The notes: a model not told the origin generated them from the letters alone. Positions 36,462-46,228 are shown, counted from the first letter of the stretch. The stretch is 64,000 nucleotides of DNA from Pseudomonas sp. CROZ-RG-20F-R04-15 (GCF_022662375.1 NZ_JAKNQL010000006.1:124001-188000); one strand, 5' to 3'. Made by a program: numbers and translations.

Positions 36462-36672
36462 ACAAAACCTCCGTTAAAGACCGTCCGACAGCACAAATGC
36501 CGTTTTTCTCCGGGGTCTTCTGCATTTAACCCGCATCCGATTGCGAATATCTGTTCAAAATTGTCAAACCAACGCCCGACGGCCAGATAATAACCCGTGC
36601 GGGCTGATAAACTGCGCCCAATCGACAAGCTATCGTTTTGATTTTGTAGAAAAAGCCCTTCTGGAGGCGCCC

Positions 36673-36975
36673 ATGAAATTCATTCACCAGCGCGAACACC
36701 TCAACGAAGACGACATCGTCGTCATTCAATGCTCGCAAATGTGCAACATCCGTCTGATGAACGACGCCAACTTCCGCAGCTTCAAGAATGGCGGCCGTCA
36801 CACCTATCACGGCGGCGCCTTCGACACCTTCCCGGCCCGTATCACCGCGCCGAGCACCGGTTTCTGGAACATCACCATCGACACCGTCAACCGCCGTCCG
36901 ATCAGTGTGACGCGCAAGCCGACGCTGACTCACTCGATCAAGATCATCCGTCGCTCCAGCACCAAGCTCAGCTGA
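36673..36975 (+). CDS. DUF1883-like protein
   Basis: 100 aa, MKFIHQREHLNEDDIVVIQC then FKNGGRHTYHGGAFDTFPAR, matching my recollection of the DUF1883 family (a compact beta domain, also found attached to TIR or effector domains in other bacteria). Start 36673 has GGAGG 7 nt upstream. The next small gene follows after 28 bp and is probably co-transcribed. Function unknown. Confidence 0.78.
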   Translation: MKFIHQREHLNEDDIVVIQCSQMCNIRLMNDANFRSFKNGGRHTYHGGAFDTFPARITAPSTGFWNITIDTVNRRPISVTRKPTLTHSIKIIRRSSTKLS

Positions 36976-37003
36976 GACACGCCGTTCAACCAGAAAGGAA
37001 TGC

Positions 37004-37177
37004 ATGACCGTGGCCCAAACGACCAAATATGTCATCAAGTACAAACTCAACGATGAACGCCGCTTCGAGTTCGCGCAGCTGGTAAACGGCACTGAAGAAG
37101 AAGCCAAGGTTGAACTGGCCAAGCTTCATGGCCAGGAAGACGAGATCAGCGACATCGCCGTCAGCAAAGCGCTTTAA
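37004..37177 (+). CDS. 57-aa hypothetical protein downstream of the DUF1883-like gene
   Basis: Short frame MTVAQTTKYVIKYKLNDERR to DIAVSKAL, 57 residues, acidic with a beta-rich first half and a helical second half. AAAGGAA lies 5 nt before the ATG, and codon use matches its neighbours. Follows the DUF1883-like gene by 28 bp, so the two probably form a small operon. No function recognised. Confidence 0.65.
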   Translation: MTVAQTTKYVIKYKLNDERRFEFAQLVNGTEEEAKVELAKLHGQEDEISDIAVSKAL

Positions 37178-37187
37178 GCAACGAAGG

Positions 37188-37215
37188 AGTTTGACCGCAA
37201 GCGCCGGAGTGTTCT
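37188..37215 (+). promoter_or_regulatory. shared element, copy 1 (before 2OG-oxygenase/alkB)
   Basis: AGTTTGACCGCAAG-CGC-CGGAGTGTT. A copy with 23 of 26 bases identical stands before ada at 38660. AGT-N6-GCAA inside it resembles the E. coli Ada box layout (AAT-N6-GCAA). Confidence 0.5.
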
Positions 37216-37269
37216 GCCGCAAGGCCCTGCCCAGACTGACGTTCTTCGACCATGAGTCAAGGAGTCAGT

Positions 37270-37980
37270 ATGTCGATGTCCCCTTCCCGGCTGGATTCGC
37301 TCGACTGGGCAAGCCTTGAGCAGCAACTGGATCAGGACGGCTGCGCGATCATCCGTTCGCTGCTGCAGGCCGAAACCTGTGATCAATTGAGTGCGCTGTA
37401 TCCGCAGACCGAACCGTTTCGTTCGCAGGTCATCATGGCCCGCCACGGTTTCGGTCGCGGCGAGTACAAGTACTTTCGCTACCCTCTTCCGACACCGGTC
37501 GAACGCCTGCGCGGCGCGCTGTATCCACACCTCGTTGCATTGGCCAATCGCTGGTACGAACGCATGAACCTGCCCGAGCGCTTTCCGTCGGATCACGCCG
37601 AATTTCTTCAGCGCTGCCATGCCGCCGGTCAGACCCGCCCGACACCTCTCCTATTGCAGTACGGCGCGCAGGACTACAACTGCCTGCACCAGGATCTATA
37701 CGGTGAATCGGTTTTTCCGCTGCAAGTGGCGATTCTTCTGTCAGAACCCGGGCAAGACTTCACGGGTGGAGAATTTGTTCTCACCGAGCAACGCCCGCGC
37801 ATGCAGTCGCGGCCGCACGTGCTGGATCTGAAGAAAGGAGATGCGCTGATCTTTGCCGTCAATCAGCGCCCGGTCAAAGGCGTGCGCGGTGATTATCGGG
37901 TGACCATGCGCCACGGCGTCAGTCGCCTGCACAGTGGAAAAAGGCATACCCTAGGCATCATCTTCCACGACGCCACATGA
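37270..37980 (+). CDS. 2OG-Fe(II) oxygenase family protein
   Basis: 236 aa. The double-stranded beta-helix core carries the iron ligands H-x-D in NCLHQDLYGE and a distal His with the 2-oxoglutarate Arg in the region MRHGVSRLHSGKRHTLG. It resembles prolyl-hydroxylase-like oxygenases. AAGGAG stands 5 nt before the ATG at 37270; another ATG at 37252 lacks a site. It overlaps alkB by 4 bp (ATGA), so the two are coupled; a role in repair or in modifying alkylated molecules is inferred from that. Confidence 0.85.
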   Translation: MSMSPSRLDSLDWASLEQQLDQDGCAIIRSLLQAETCDQLSALYPQTEPFRSQVIMARHGFGRGEYKYFRYPLPTPVERLRGALYPHLVALANRWYERMNLPERFPSDHAEFLQRCHAAGQTRPTPLLLQYGAQDYNCLHQDLYGESVFPLQVAILLSEPGQDFTGGEFVLTEQRPRMQSRPHVLDLKKGDALIFAVNQRPVKGVRGDYRVTMRHGVSRLHSGKRHTLGIIFHDAT

Positions 37981-38651
37981 CGACCATGCAACCGAACACA
38001 TTCGATCTGTTCGCCGATCATGAACCCGAACAACGCCCGCGCGCCGAGCAGATTGGCGAGCAATCCTGGGTGCTGCATGGTTTCGCCCTGCCGCTGGTCG
38101 AGCAGATTCTGCCAGCACTGGATGCGATTCTTGCCGCAGCGCCCTTGCGCCACATGGTCACGCCGGGTGGATTCAGCATGTCGGTGGGCACCAGCAGTTG
38201 CGGCGCACTGGGCTGGATAACTGATCGCCACGGCTATCGTTACTCGAGCGTCGATCCGCTCAGTGATATGCCATGGCCGCCGCTGCCGGAAGTCTTCGCG
38301 GCACTGGCCCACTCAGCAGCGGCGCAAGCTGGATTCGCCGACTTCAACGCTGATTCCTGCCTTATCAATTGCTATATCCCTGGCGCCAAGATGTCATTGC
38401 ATCAGGACAAAGACGAAAAGGCCTACAGCGCGCCGATCGTTTCGCTGTCACTCGGGTTGCCGGCCATGTTCCTCTTCGGCGGTTTCAATCGCAGCGACAA
38501 GAGCCAGCGCATTGCTTTGTTACATGGCGACATGGTGGTCTGGGGCGGCGTTGATCGCTTGCGTTATCACGGCGTGCTGCCGATCAAGCAAGGCCGCCAT
38601 CCACGTCTGGGTGAGCAGCGGATCAATCTGACTTTTCGCGTGGCCGGATAA
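37977..38651 (+). CDS. alkB: AlkB, DNA oxidative demethylase
   Basis: 224-aa 2-oxoglutarate/Fe(II) dioxygenase that repairs 1-methyladenine and 3-methylcytosine. Landmarks: NCYIPGAKMSLHQDKDE with the His-x-Asp iron ligands, SLGLPAMFLFGG, then RYHGVLP with the second His and RINLTFR with the 2-oxoglutarate-binding arginines. Length is near that of E. coli AlkB. Start overlaps the oxygenase stop; ada follows 86 bp later. Confidence 0.95.
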   Translation: MTTMQPNTFDLFADHEPEQRPRAEQIGEQSWVLHGFALPLVEQILPALDAILAAAPLRHMVTPGGFSMSVGTSSCGALGWITDRHGYRYSSVDPLSDMPWPPLPEVFAALAHSAAAQAGFADFNADSCLINCYIPGAKMSLHQDKDEKAYSAPIVSLSLGLPAMFLFGGFNRSDKSQRIALLHGDMVVWGGVDRLRYHGVLPIKQGRHPRLGEQRINLTFRVAG

Positions 38652-38658
38652 CCTGTAA

Positions 38659-38686
38659 AAGTTTGACCGCAAGGCTCGGAGTGTTG
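38659..38686 (+). promoter_or_regulatory. shared element, copy 2 (before ada)
   Basis: AGTTTGACCGCAAG-GCT-CGGAGTGTT, about 52-78 bp before the ada start. Same spacing as copy 1 at 37188. Confidence 0.5.
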
Positions 38687-38737
38687 CGCCTTGCGACGCT
38701 GGTTAACCTGAATCAAACAGGACAACGGATAACCACC

Positions 38738-39805
38738 ATGAAAACGCTTTCGACCCCCTTCAAGACCGAAAACGATCCACGCTGGGCCGCCGTGGTTGCG
38801 CGAGACTCACGGGCGGACGGGCAATTTGTCTACGCAGTGAAAACCACCGGCATCTACTGCCGCCCGAGCAGTCTCTCACGCTTGCCGAAACCGCAGAACG
38901 TGGAGTTTTTCGATACGGCTGAGCAGGCCGAGGCTGCTGGTTATCGGCCGAGCAAGCGTGCCAGCAAGGATCAGAGTGATGTCGCCGCGCAGCACGCCGC
39001 GACCGTCGCCGTTGCCTGCCGCCACATCGAATCCGCCGAGACCCTGCCGGCACTGAATGAACTGGCGCAGACCGCTGGCCTGAGTCCGTTTCATTTTCAT
39101 CGTGTCTTCAAAGCCGCGACGGGATTGACGCCCAAGGGCTACGCAACGGCCCATCGCTCGCGCAAAGTCCGCGAGCGTCTGGCAGACGGCAATTCGGTGA
39201 CGGAAGCGCTGTACGACGCGGGCTTCAATTCCAATAGCCGTTTCTATGAATCAGCGGATCACTTGCTGGGCATGAAACCTGGCGATTATCGTGCGGCCGG
39301 GAAAAACAACGACATCCGCTTTGCCGTTGGCCAGTGTTCGCTGGGAGCGATTCTTGTGGCGCAAAGCGAGCGTGGGGTGTGCGCGATTCTGTTGGGCGAT
39401 GACCCGCATCAACTGGTGTGCGATCTACAGGATCAGTTTCGCCAGGCCAACCTGATCGGCGCCGATGCCGGCTTCGAACAATTGATTGCCAAAGTGGTGG
39501 GGTTTATCGAAGCACCGGCGATTGGCCTGGATCTGCCGCTGGATGTTCGCGGCACAGCGTTCCAGGAGCGCGTGTGGCAGGCACTGCGGGAAATCCCGGC
39601 GGGCCACACCGCCAGTTACGCCGAAATCGCTCAGCGCATCGGCGCACCGACGTCCATGCGCGCAGTGGCTCAGGCGTGCGGCGCCAACCGCTTGGCAGTG
39701 GCGATTCCTTGCCACCGCGTGGTGCGCAGCGATGGCAATCTTTCCGGCTATCGCTGGGGCGTCGAGCGCAAGCGTCAGTTGCTGGAACGCGAGACGACGT
39801 CCTGA
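38738..39805 (+). CDS. ada: Ada-type methyltransferase/AraC regulator with altered N-terminal zinc site
   Basis: 355 aa with the three-domain layout of E. coli Ada (354 aa). N-terminal domain: acceptor-position Cys41 is kept (GIYCRPSS), but the other three zinc ligands are replaced (Ser45, Ser72, Ala75, seen as CRPSS and YRPSKRAS). Middle AraC-type helix-turn-helix (SPFHFHRVFKAATGLTPKGY). C-terminal O6-methylguanine methyltransferase with Cys325 in AIPCHRVVRSDG. The C-terminal repair activity should be intact, while the classical phosphotriester switch is doubtful. Last gene of the alkylation-repair cluster. Confidence 0.92.
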   Translation: MKTLSTPFKTENDPRWAAVVARDSRADGQFVYAVKTTGIYCRPSSLSRLPKPQNVEFFDTAEQAEAAGYRPSKRASKDQSDVAAQHAATVAVACRHIESAETLPALNELAQTAGLSPFHFHRVFKAATGLTPKGYATAHRSRKVRERLADGNSVTEALYDAGFNSNSRFYESADHLLGMKPGDYRAAGKNNDIRFAVGQCSLGAILVAQSERGVCAILLGDDPHQLVCDLQDQFRQANLIGADAGFEQLIAKVVGFIEAPAIGLDLPLDVRGTAFQERVWQALREIPAGHTASYAEIAQRIGAPTSMRAVAQACGANRLAVAIPCHRVVRSDGNLSGYRWGVERKRQLLERETTS

Positions 39806-39832
39806 GAGGACGTCCCACCCCGTCGGCAGCGG

Positions 39833-40816
39833 TCAGCGATTGACGTCCACCACAACCCGTCCGCGAAGTTGCCCGGCGAGCAGCTTCGGCGCCGCATCAA
39901 TGGCCTCACTCAGACCGATTTCATGGCTGATCAATGCCAGCAACGAGAAATCCAGATCCCTGGCCAGACGATCCCACGCCTCCAGACGACGCACCTTGGG
40001 TTGGGTCACGCTGTTGATGCCGGCCAGGGTCACGCCACGCAAAATGAACGGGGCGACCGATGCCGGGAAATCCATACCCTGCGCCAGGCCACACGCGGCG
40101 ACGGTGCCTTCGGAGCGAGTGCTGGCGCAGGCATTGGCCAGGGTGTGACTGCCCACCGAGTCGATCACCGCTGCCCAGCGCTCTTTGGCCAGTGGCTTGC
40201 CGGGCGCTGACAAGGTTGCGCGGTCGATGATTTCACTGGCGCCCAGTTGCTTCAGGTACTCATGCTCGGAGACACGGCCAGTGGATGCGACGACGCGGTA
40301 GCCGAGCTTGCTCAGCAAAGCGATGGCGAAACTGCCAACGCCACCATTGGCCCCCGTGACCAGAACCTCGCCCTGCTCTGGCGTCACGCCATTGCGCTCG
40401 AGGGCCAGAATACACAGCATCGCCGTATAGCCGGCCGTGCCGATCGCCATGGCTTGCGCCGCCGTGAAGGCGTTGGGCAATGGAATCAGCCAGTCGCCAT
40501 TGAGCCGGGCTTTCTGCGCCAGGCCGCCCCAGTGATTTTCGCCAACACCCCAGCCATTGAGCAGCACCTGATCACCGACTTTATAGTCGGGGTGGGAACT
40601 GGCTTCTACGCGGCCCGCAAGGTCGATCCCCGGCACCATCGGAAACTTGCGCACCACCGGACTGCTGCCGGTAATCGCCAGGCCATCCTTGAAATTCAGC
40701 GTGCTGTAAGCAACGCCGACGGTGACATCGCCTTCGGGCAATTGCTCTTCGTTGACCTGCTGCAGGTTTGCGCGATAACCGCTGTCGTCTTTGTCGATCA
40801 CAATGGCGTTGAACAT
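39833..40816 (-). CDS. AcuI/YhdH-type acrylyl-CoA reductase (quinone oxidoreductase family)
   Basis: 327-aa zinc-free medium-chain dehydrogenase of the YhdH/AcuI group. Features: STLNFKDGLAITG near residue 40, PMVPGIDLAGRV, LNGWGVGENHWGGLAQKARL, and the NADPH motif VTGANGGVGSFAIALLSKLG. AcuI-type enzymes reduce acrylyl-CoA to propionyl-CoA. Start at 40816 (MFNAIVIDKDDSGY). No acrylate or DMSP genes are nearby, so the physiological substrate is open. Confidence 0.85.
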   Translation of the reverse strand: MFNAIVIDKDDSGYRANLQQVNEEQLPEGDVTVGVAYSTLNFKDGLAITGSSPVVRKFPMVPGIDLAGRVEASSHPDYKVGDQVLLNGWGVGENHWGGLAQKARLNGDWLIPLPNAFTAAQAMAIGTAGYTAMLCILALERNGVTPEQGEVLVTGANGGVGSFAIALLSKLGYRVVASTGRVSEHEYLKQLGASEIIDRATLSAPGKPLAKERWAAVIDSVGSHTLANACASTRSEGTVAACGLAQGMDFPASVAPFILRGVTLAGINSVTQPKVRRLEAWDRLARDLDFSLLALISHEIGLSEAIDAAPKLLAGQLRGRVVVDVNR

Positions 40817-41003
40817 GACTGCCTCGCATGACTGGTTTCGGAATGTCGTGCCCTGAAATACCACATCGCAACACCCTGCCACATTCGACTTTGCGCCAAT
40901 CGGTGAATCGGCAGGGTATTTCCATGGCGGACGACTATGCTTTTTCGACGGCTGTGGTTTCGCCGTTATTCCTTGAGAAACCGGCCTGTCGATGGAGCTG
41001 ACA

Positions 41004-43442
41004 ATGTCTTACCCGCGCTCGTTCTTTGTCATCTTGATGTTGTGTCTGCTGGCGCTCGGCAGTGCCTGGGCGGCACCGGCCACCGAGGCCCCGAGCGAGC
41101 CGACCTGGCCGCAAGTCATCAGCAGCGGCAAAGCGAAACTGACGGTGTATCAGCCGCAACTCGACAGCTGGGACGGTTACACGCTCAATGCTCGTGCGGC
41201 TGTCGAAGCTACCGGCGCGGATGGCAAGTCCACCTACGGAATTGTGCAGTTCAGCGCACATACCCTGGTCGACAAAGCTACGCGCTGGGTCGCGCTGGAT
41301 CAGTACAAGATCATCAAAGCCGATTTCCCCGCCGATGCCAGTCAAGCCGACACCTGGCTCGCGGCGTTACAAAAAGACGCCGAGAACCGCAAGAAAACCA
41401 TTTCGCTCGATCAGCTCGAAGCTGCGGTCGGCGTACTCTCTGCAGAACAGAAAGCCGACAGCGCGCCGCTGGAAAACACCCCGCCGACGATTATCAGTTC
41501 CGACGTTCCCGCCCTGCTCGTCTATATCGATGGCGACGCGGCGTACCGACCGGTAGAAGGCACGGCGCTGCAACGAGTGATCAACACTCGCCCGCTGTTA
41601 TTGAAAGATGCACAGGGCAAACATTATCTGCATGTCTTCGATGGCTGGATGGTCGCCGACCAGGTCAATGGCGCCTATACCCGTCTGGTTACGCCGTTTG
41701 CCGAACTGGAGAAAGCCAAACAGGCCGCCATTCAGAGCCGGCAAGTGGATCTGCTGACTGGGCAAAGCGATCCGAAAGACAAGATTCCAAGCCTGGCCAA
41801 AGCGCCGCAACCGAAGATTTTCATCGCCACCACGCCCACGGAATTGCTGGTCACTGACGGCGCAGCGCAATGGACGCCGATTCAGGGTACCGGTTTGCTG
41901 TATGTCAGCAACACTACCGGGCACATCTTCAAGGAAATCGGTGACCAGAACAGCTATGTGCTGATTTCCGGGCGCTGGTTTCGCGCCAGTGACATGAATG
42001 GTCCGTGGACCTTTACCCCCGCAGACAAACTGCCGGCGGACTTCGCCAACATTCCCGACGACAGCCCGAAAGAGAACGTCAAGGCTTCGGTCGCCGGCAC
42101 GCCGCAAGCCAAAGAGGCGGCCATTGCCGCGACCATTCCACAGACGTCGGCCATCAAGAAAAGCGCGGTAAAAATGACCGCGCCACAGTTCGATGGCGAA
42201 CCGCAACTCAAAGCCATCGATACCACGCCGCTGCAATACGTGGTCAACAGCGCCACGCCTATCATCCGCGTCGACAACAACAGTTGGTACGCGGTGGAGA
42301 ACGGTATCTGGTTCACTGCCACTGGCGTAAACGGCCCGTGGCTTGTGGCCAGTTCCGTGCCGGCGGTGATCTATTCGATCCCGCCGAGTTCGCCGATGCA
42401 TTACCTCACTTACGTCAAAGTCTACGAGTCCAGCGGTGACACGGTAGTGGTCGGCTATACACCCGGGTATCAGGGTTCGAATCTGGATCCGGCGACGGGC
42501 GTCGTGGTGTATGGCACCGGCTATCCCTACACGCCGTGGGTGGGCAGCGTCTGGTATGGCCCGCCGGTGACTTACGGTTTCGGCGTCGCCATCCGCTATA
42601 CACCGTGGACCGGCTGGACCTTCGGTTTCGGTTTTGGCTGGAGCTGGGGCGGCAGCACAGTAGCGATGGGTTGGGGCTGGGGCGCCTACCCGTGGTGGGG
42701 CAACTACGGCTGGGGGTACGCCTGGGGCCCGCACCTGTATCCGGCGCCTTTGGCCTGGGGTGGCGCCGCTTACGGTTATCGCGGCGGCGCAGTGGCCTGG
42801 GGTCCCGGTGGCTGGGCCGGCACCACCGGCAACATTTATCATCAGTGGGGCGACCGGGCTACAGTCAGCCGCTACGGCACCGGTTACAACGCCTGGACCG
42901 GCAATCGCTGGGCCGGTCAGGTCGGCGCGTCCTACAACTCCCGCACCGGCGTCGCGGCTGCCGGTCAACGGGGCGCCGTGCATAACGTCTACACCGGCAA
43001 TTACGCCGCCGGACGCGGTGGCGTGGCGGTCGGACCGAACGGTGGCGCAATGGCCGGCGAACGGGTCACCGCCGGCAATGCGCGCACTGGCACGCAGGTC
43101 ACCGCCAATCGTGGCGCCGTGTACAACCCCAACACTGGCAACACCACCCAATATGGCGGCATTCGCGGACGCAACGGCGGCGCTGCACATGTTGGCGACA
43201 ACGTTTACGCAGGCCACGACGGCAACGTGTATAAAAAGACCGATAACGGCTGGCAGTCGATGGTTGGCGGCGGCGCGACCCGCAGCGCCCCCATCAACAA
43301 CAATGCGCAGTTGCAGAACCTCAACCGCGACTCTGCTGCGCGTAATTTCGGCAACCAGCGGACCAACAACTTTCACAATTCCTCGCAATTCATGAATCAC
43401 TCGTTTGGCGGCGGTGGCGGCGGTGGCTTTCATCGACGCTGA
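41004..43442 (+). CDS. large secreted Trp/Gly/Tyr-rich protein (carbohydrate-binding-like), function unknown
   Basis: 812 aa with a signal peptide (MSYPRSFFVILMLCLLALGS, cut after AWA). The first 440 residues hold several repeats built around (I)TxRPLLLKD/TTPTELLVTDG-like turns and WxxxxGxW patterns. From about 500 to 620 the chain is extremely rich in Trp, Gly and Tyr (WTFGFGFGWSWGGS, GWGWGAYPWWGNYGWGYAWG), followed by Gly/Ala/Asn repeats and a Gly-rich end. Often annotated as carbohydrate-binding. GGAG 6 nt before ATG 41004. Probably envelope or extracellular. Confidence 0.8.
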   Translation: MSYPRSFFVILMLCLLALGSAWAAPATEAPSEPTWPQVISSGKAKLTVYQPQLDSWDGYTLNARAAVEATGADGKSTYGIVQFSAHTLVDKATRWVALDQYKIIKADFPADASQADTWLAALQKDAENRKKTISLDQLEAAVGVLSAEQKADSAPLENTPPTIISSDVPALLVYIDGDAAYRPVEGTALQRVINTRPLLLKDAQGKHYLHVFDGWMVADQVNGAYTRLVTPFAELEKAKQAAIQSRQVDLLTGQSDPKDKIPSLAKAPQPKIFIATTPTELLVTDGAAQWTPIQGTGLLYVSNTTGHIFKEIGDQNSYVLISGRWFRASDMNGPWTFTPADKLPADFANIPDDSPKENVKASVAGTPQAKEAAIAATIPQTSAIKKSAVKMTAPQFDGEPQLKAIDTTPLQYVVNSATPIIRVDNNSWYAVENGIWFTATGVNGPWLVASSVPAVIYSIPPSSPMHYLTYVKVYESSGDTVVVGYTPGYQGSNLDPATGVVVYGTGYPYTPWVGSVWYGPPVTYGFGVAIRYTPWTGWTFGFGFGWSWGGSTVAMGWGWGAYPWWGNYGWGYAWGPHLYPAPLAWGGAAYGYRGGAVAWGPGGWAGTTGNIYHQWGDRATVSRYGTGYNAWTGNRWAGQVGASYNSRTGVAAAGQRGAVHNVYTGNYAAGRGGVAVGPNGGAMAGERVTAGNARTGTQVTANRGAVYNPNTGNTTQYGGIRGRNGGAAHVGDNVYAGHDGNVYKKTDNGWQSMVGGGATRSAPINNNAQLQNLNRDSAARNFGNQRTNNFHNSSQFMNHSFGGGGGGGFHRR

Positions 43443-43484
43443 AAAACTGCACGGGTTGTTCTGAATTTCGAACTGGCTGCGAAT

Positions 43485-43508
43485 CCGGTTTTGCTGTTAA
43501 AAAACCGG
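43485..43508. promoter_or_regulatory. dyad between the Gly-rich gene and the nitronate monooxygenase gene
   Basis: CCGGTTTT-N8-AAAACCGG, perfect 8-bp arms, 33 bp before the next start. Operator or weak hairpin; no proper T run on the plus strand. Confidence 0.35.
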
Positions 43509-43540
43509 CTCTGCCTTCCACCGTTCGGAGAACAGCGTTC

Positions 43541-44605
43541 ATGAGCCAATGGCCAGACACCCGCATTCTTGATCTGCTCGGCATTGAGCTGCCGATCATT
43601 CAGGGCCCGATGGCCGGTGCGACGAATTCGTCGATGGTCATCGCCGTGTGCAATGCCGGCGGCCTGGGTTCGATGCCGGCGGCGATGCTGAGCATCGAGC
43701 AATTGCGCGAAGAGCTGAAAACCATTCGCCAACACACCGACAAGCCCTTCAACGTGAACTTCTTCTGCCATCAGCCACCGGCGGCCGATGAGCAACGCGC
43801 GCGTGAATGGAAGCATCTGCTGGAACCGTATTACCGCGAACTGGGCGCCGATTTCGACGCACCGACACCAGTGTCCAATCGAGCGCCGTTCGATGCGGCA
43901 GCCTGCGCAGTGCTGGAGGAATTTCGGCCTGAGGTCGTGAGTTTTCACTTCGGTCTGCCAGAGCAATCCTTGCTCGATCGGGTCAAGGCAACCGGGGCTA
44001 AAATTCTCTCCTCGGCCACCACTGTCGATGAAGCGATCTGGCTGGAACAGCACGGCTGCGACGCGATTATCGCCATGGGCTACGAGGCCGGCGGCCATCG
44101 GGGCATGTTTCTCAGTGAAGAACTGAGCAGTCAGGTGGGTACGTTTGCCTTGGTGCCCCAAGTGGTCGACGCGGTGAACGTACCGGTGATTGCCGCCGGC
44201 GCCATTGCCGATGCGCGAGGCGTAGCGGCGGCGTTCGTATTGGGCGCTTCGGCAGTACAGGTCGGCACGGCCTATCTGTTCACGCCAGAAGCGAAAGTCA
44301 GCGCCGCTCACCACAAGGCACTGCGCACGGCCAAGGAAAGCGAAACGGCGATCACCAATATCTTCACCGGGCGGCCAGCGCGGGGTATTCTCAACCGCGT
44401 CATGCGTGACCTCGGCCCGATGTCATCGAAGGCACCAGCATTTCCCTTGGCCGGCGGTGCGTTAATGCCGCTACGAGCGATCGACGAGGCCGGGTTTGCC
44501 AACCTCTGGGCGGGACAGGCATTCACCCTCGGCAAGGACTTGAGTAGCGCAGAACTAACCCGGCAATTGGCCCAAGGTGCATTGGCAAAACTCACTCGTC
44601 AGTGA
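43541..44605 (+). CDS. nitronate monooxygenase (NMO family)
   Basis: 354-aa FMN enzyme of the 2-nitropropane dioxygenase/NMO family, oxidising alkyl nitronates to carbonyls. Visible: LPIIQGPMAGATNS near the N-terminus, NVNFFCHQPP, VVSFHFGLPE with the candidate catalytic His, GYEAGGHRGMF and VIAAGAIADARGVAAAFVLGASAVQVGT, which form the phosphate-binding loop. Start ATG 43541, with GGAGAACAG upstream. Transcribed alone. Followed by a ModE-like operator region. Confidence 0.88.
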   Translation: MSQWPDTRILDLLGIELPIIQGPMAGATNSSMVIAVCNAGGLGSMPAAMLSIEQLREELKTIRQHTDKPFNVNFFCHQPPAADEQRAREWKHLLEPYYRELGADFDAPTPVSNRAPFDAAACAVLEEFRPEVVSFHFGLPEQSLLDRVKATGAKILSSATTVDEAIWLEQHGCDAIIAMGYEAGGHRGMFLSEELSSQVGTFALVPQVVDAVNVPVIAAGAIADARGVAAAFVLGASAVQVGTAYLFTPEAKVSAAHHKALRTAKESETAITNIFTGRPARGILNRVMRDLGPMSSKAPAFPLAGGALMPLRAIDEAGFANLWAGQAFTLGKDLSSAELTRQLAQGALAKLTRQ

Positions 44606-44676
44606 CGCTATACAGAGTGAGGATTCAAGCATCCTCACTCTTGATTTCAAGCAACACTTCCTGTTTGGCGGCATTT

Positions 44677-45544
<868 letters not shown>

Positions 45545-46225
45545 ATGTCGCTGACGAGTGCCGATTTCGCGGCGATCTGGCTGACCCTGAAACTGGCGTC
45601 CCTGACCACCGCAATCCTGTTGGTTGTCGGCACTCCGATTGCCCTGTGGTTGTCGCGCACCCGTTCGTGGCTGCGCGGCCCGATCGGGGCGATCGTCGCC
45701 CTGCCCCTCGTACTGCCACCGACCGTGATCGGTTTCTATCTGTTGCTGATGATGGGCCCGCACGGGTTTCTCGGCCAATTCACTCAATGGCTGGGCTTGG
45801 GCACCCTGACCTTCAGCTTCACCGGGCTGGTGATCGGTTCGGTGATCTATTCCATGCCGTTCGTGGTGCAACCGTTGCAAAACGCGTTCTCGGCGATCGG
45901 CACCCGTCCACTGGAAGTGGCCGCAACCTTGCGCGCCAATCCGTGGGACACTTTTTTCAGCGTGATTCTGCCGCTGGCCCGCCCCGGTTTTATCACCGCG
46001 GCGATCCTCGGCTTCGCGCATACCGTCGGTGAGTTCGGCGTGGTGCTGATGATCGGCGGCAACATTCCCGACAAGACTCGCGTGGTTTCCGTGCAAATCT
46101 ACGACCACGTCGAAGCAATGGAATACGCGCAGGCCCACTGGTTGGCCGGAGCGATGTTGGTGTTCTCGTTTCTGGTGTTGCTGGCGCTGTATTCCAGCCG
46201 CAAGACCCGTGCAGGCTGGAGCTGA
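45545..46225 (+). CDS. modB: ModB, molybdate ABC permease
   Basis: 226-aa inner-membrane permease with about five helices. The cytoplasmic coupling loop that docks ModC is visible as [20 protein letters not shown]. Start directly abuts the modA stop; a 3-bp gap separates it from modC, so the three genes are one operon. Confidence 0.96.
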   Translation: MSLTSADFAAIWLTLKLASLTTAILLVVGTPIALWLSRTRSWLRGPIGAIVALPLVLPPTVIGFYLLLMMGPHGFLGQFTQWLGLGTLTFSFTGLVIGSVIYSMPFVVQPLQNAFSAIGTRPLEVAATLRANPWDTFFSVILPLARPGFITAAILGFAHTVGEFGVVLMIGGNIPDKTRVVSVQIYDHVEAMEYAQAHWLAGAMLVFSFLVLLALYSSRKTRAGWS

Positions 46226-46228
46226 TCG

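Noticed and set aside
41598-43433. 611-codon open frame on the minus strand
   Set aside because: Antisense of the Trp/Gly-rich gene; low-complexity Ala/Gly/Val translation is expected there.
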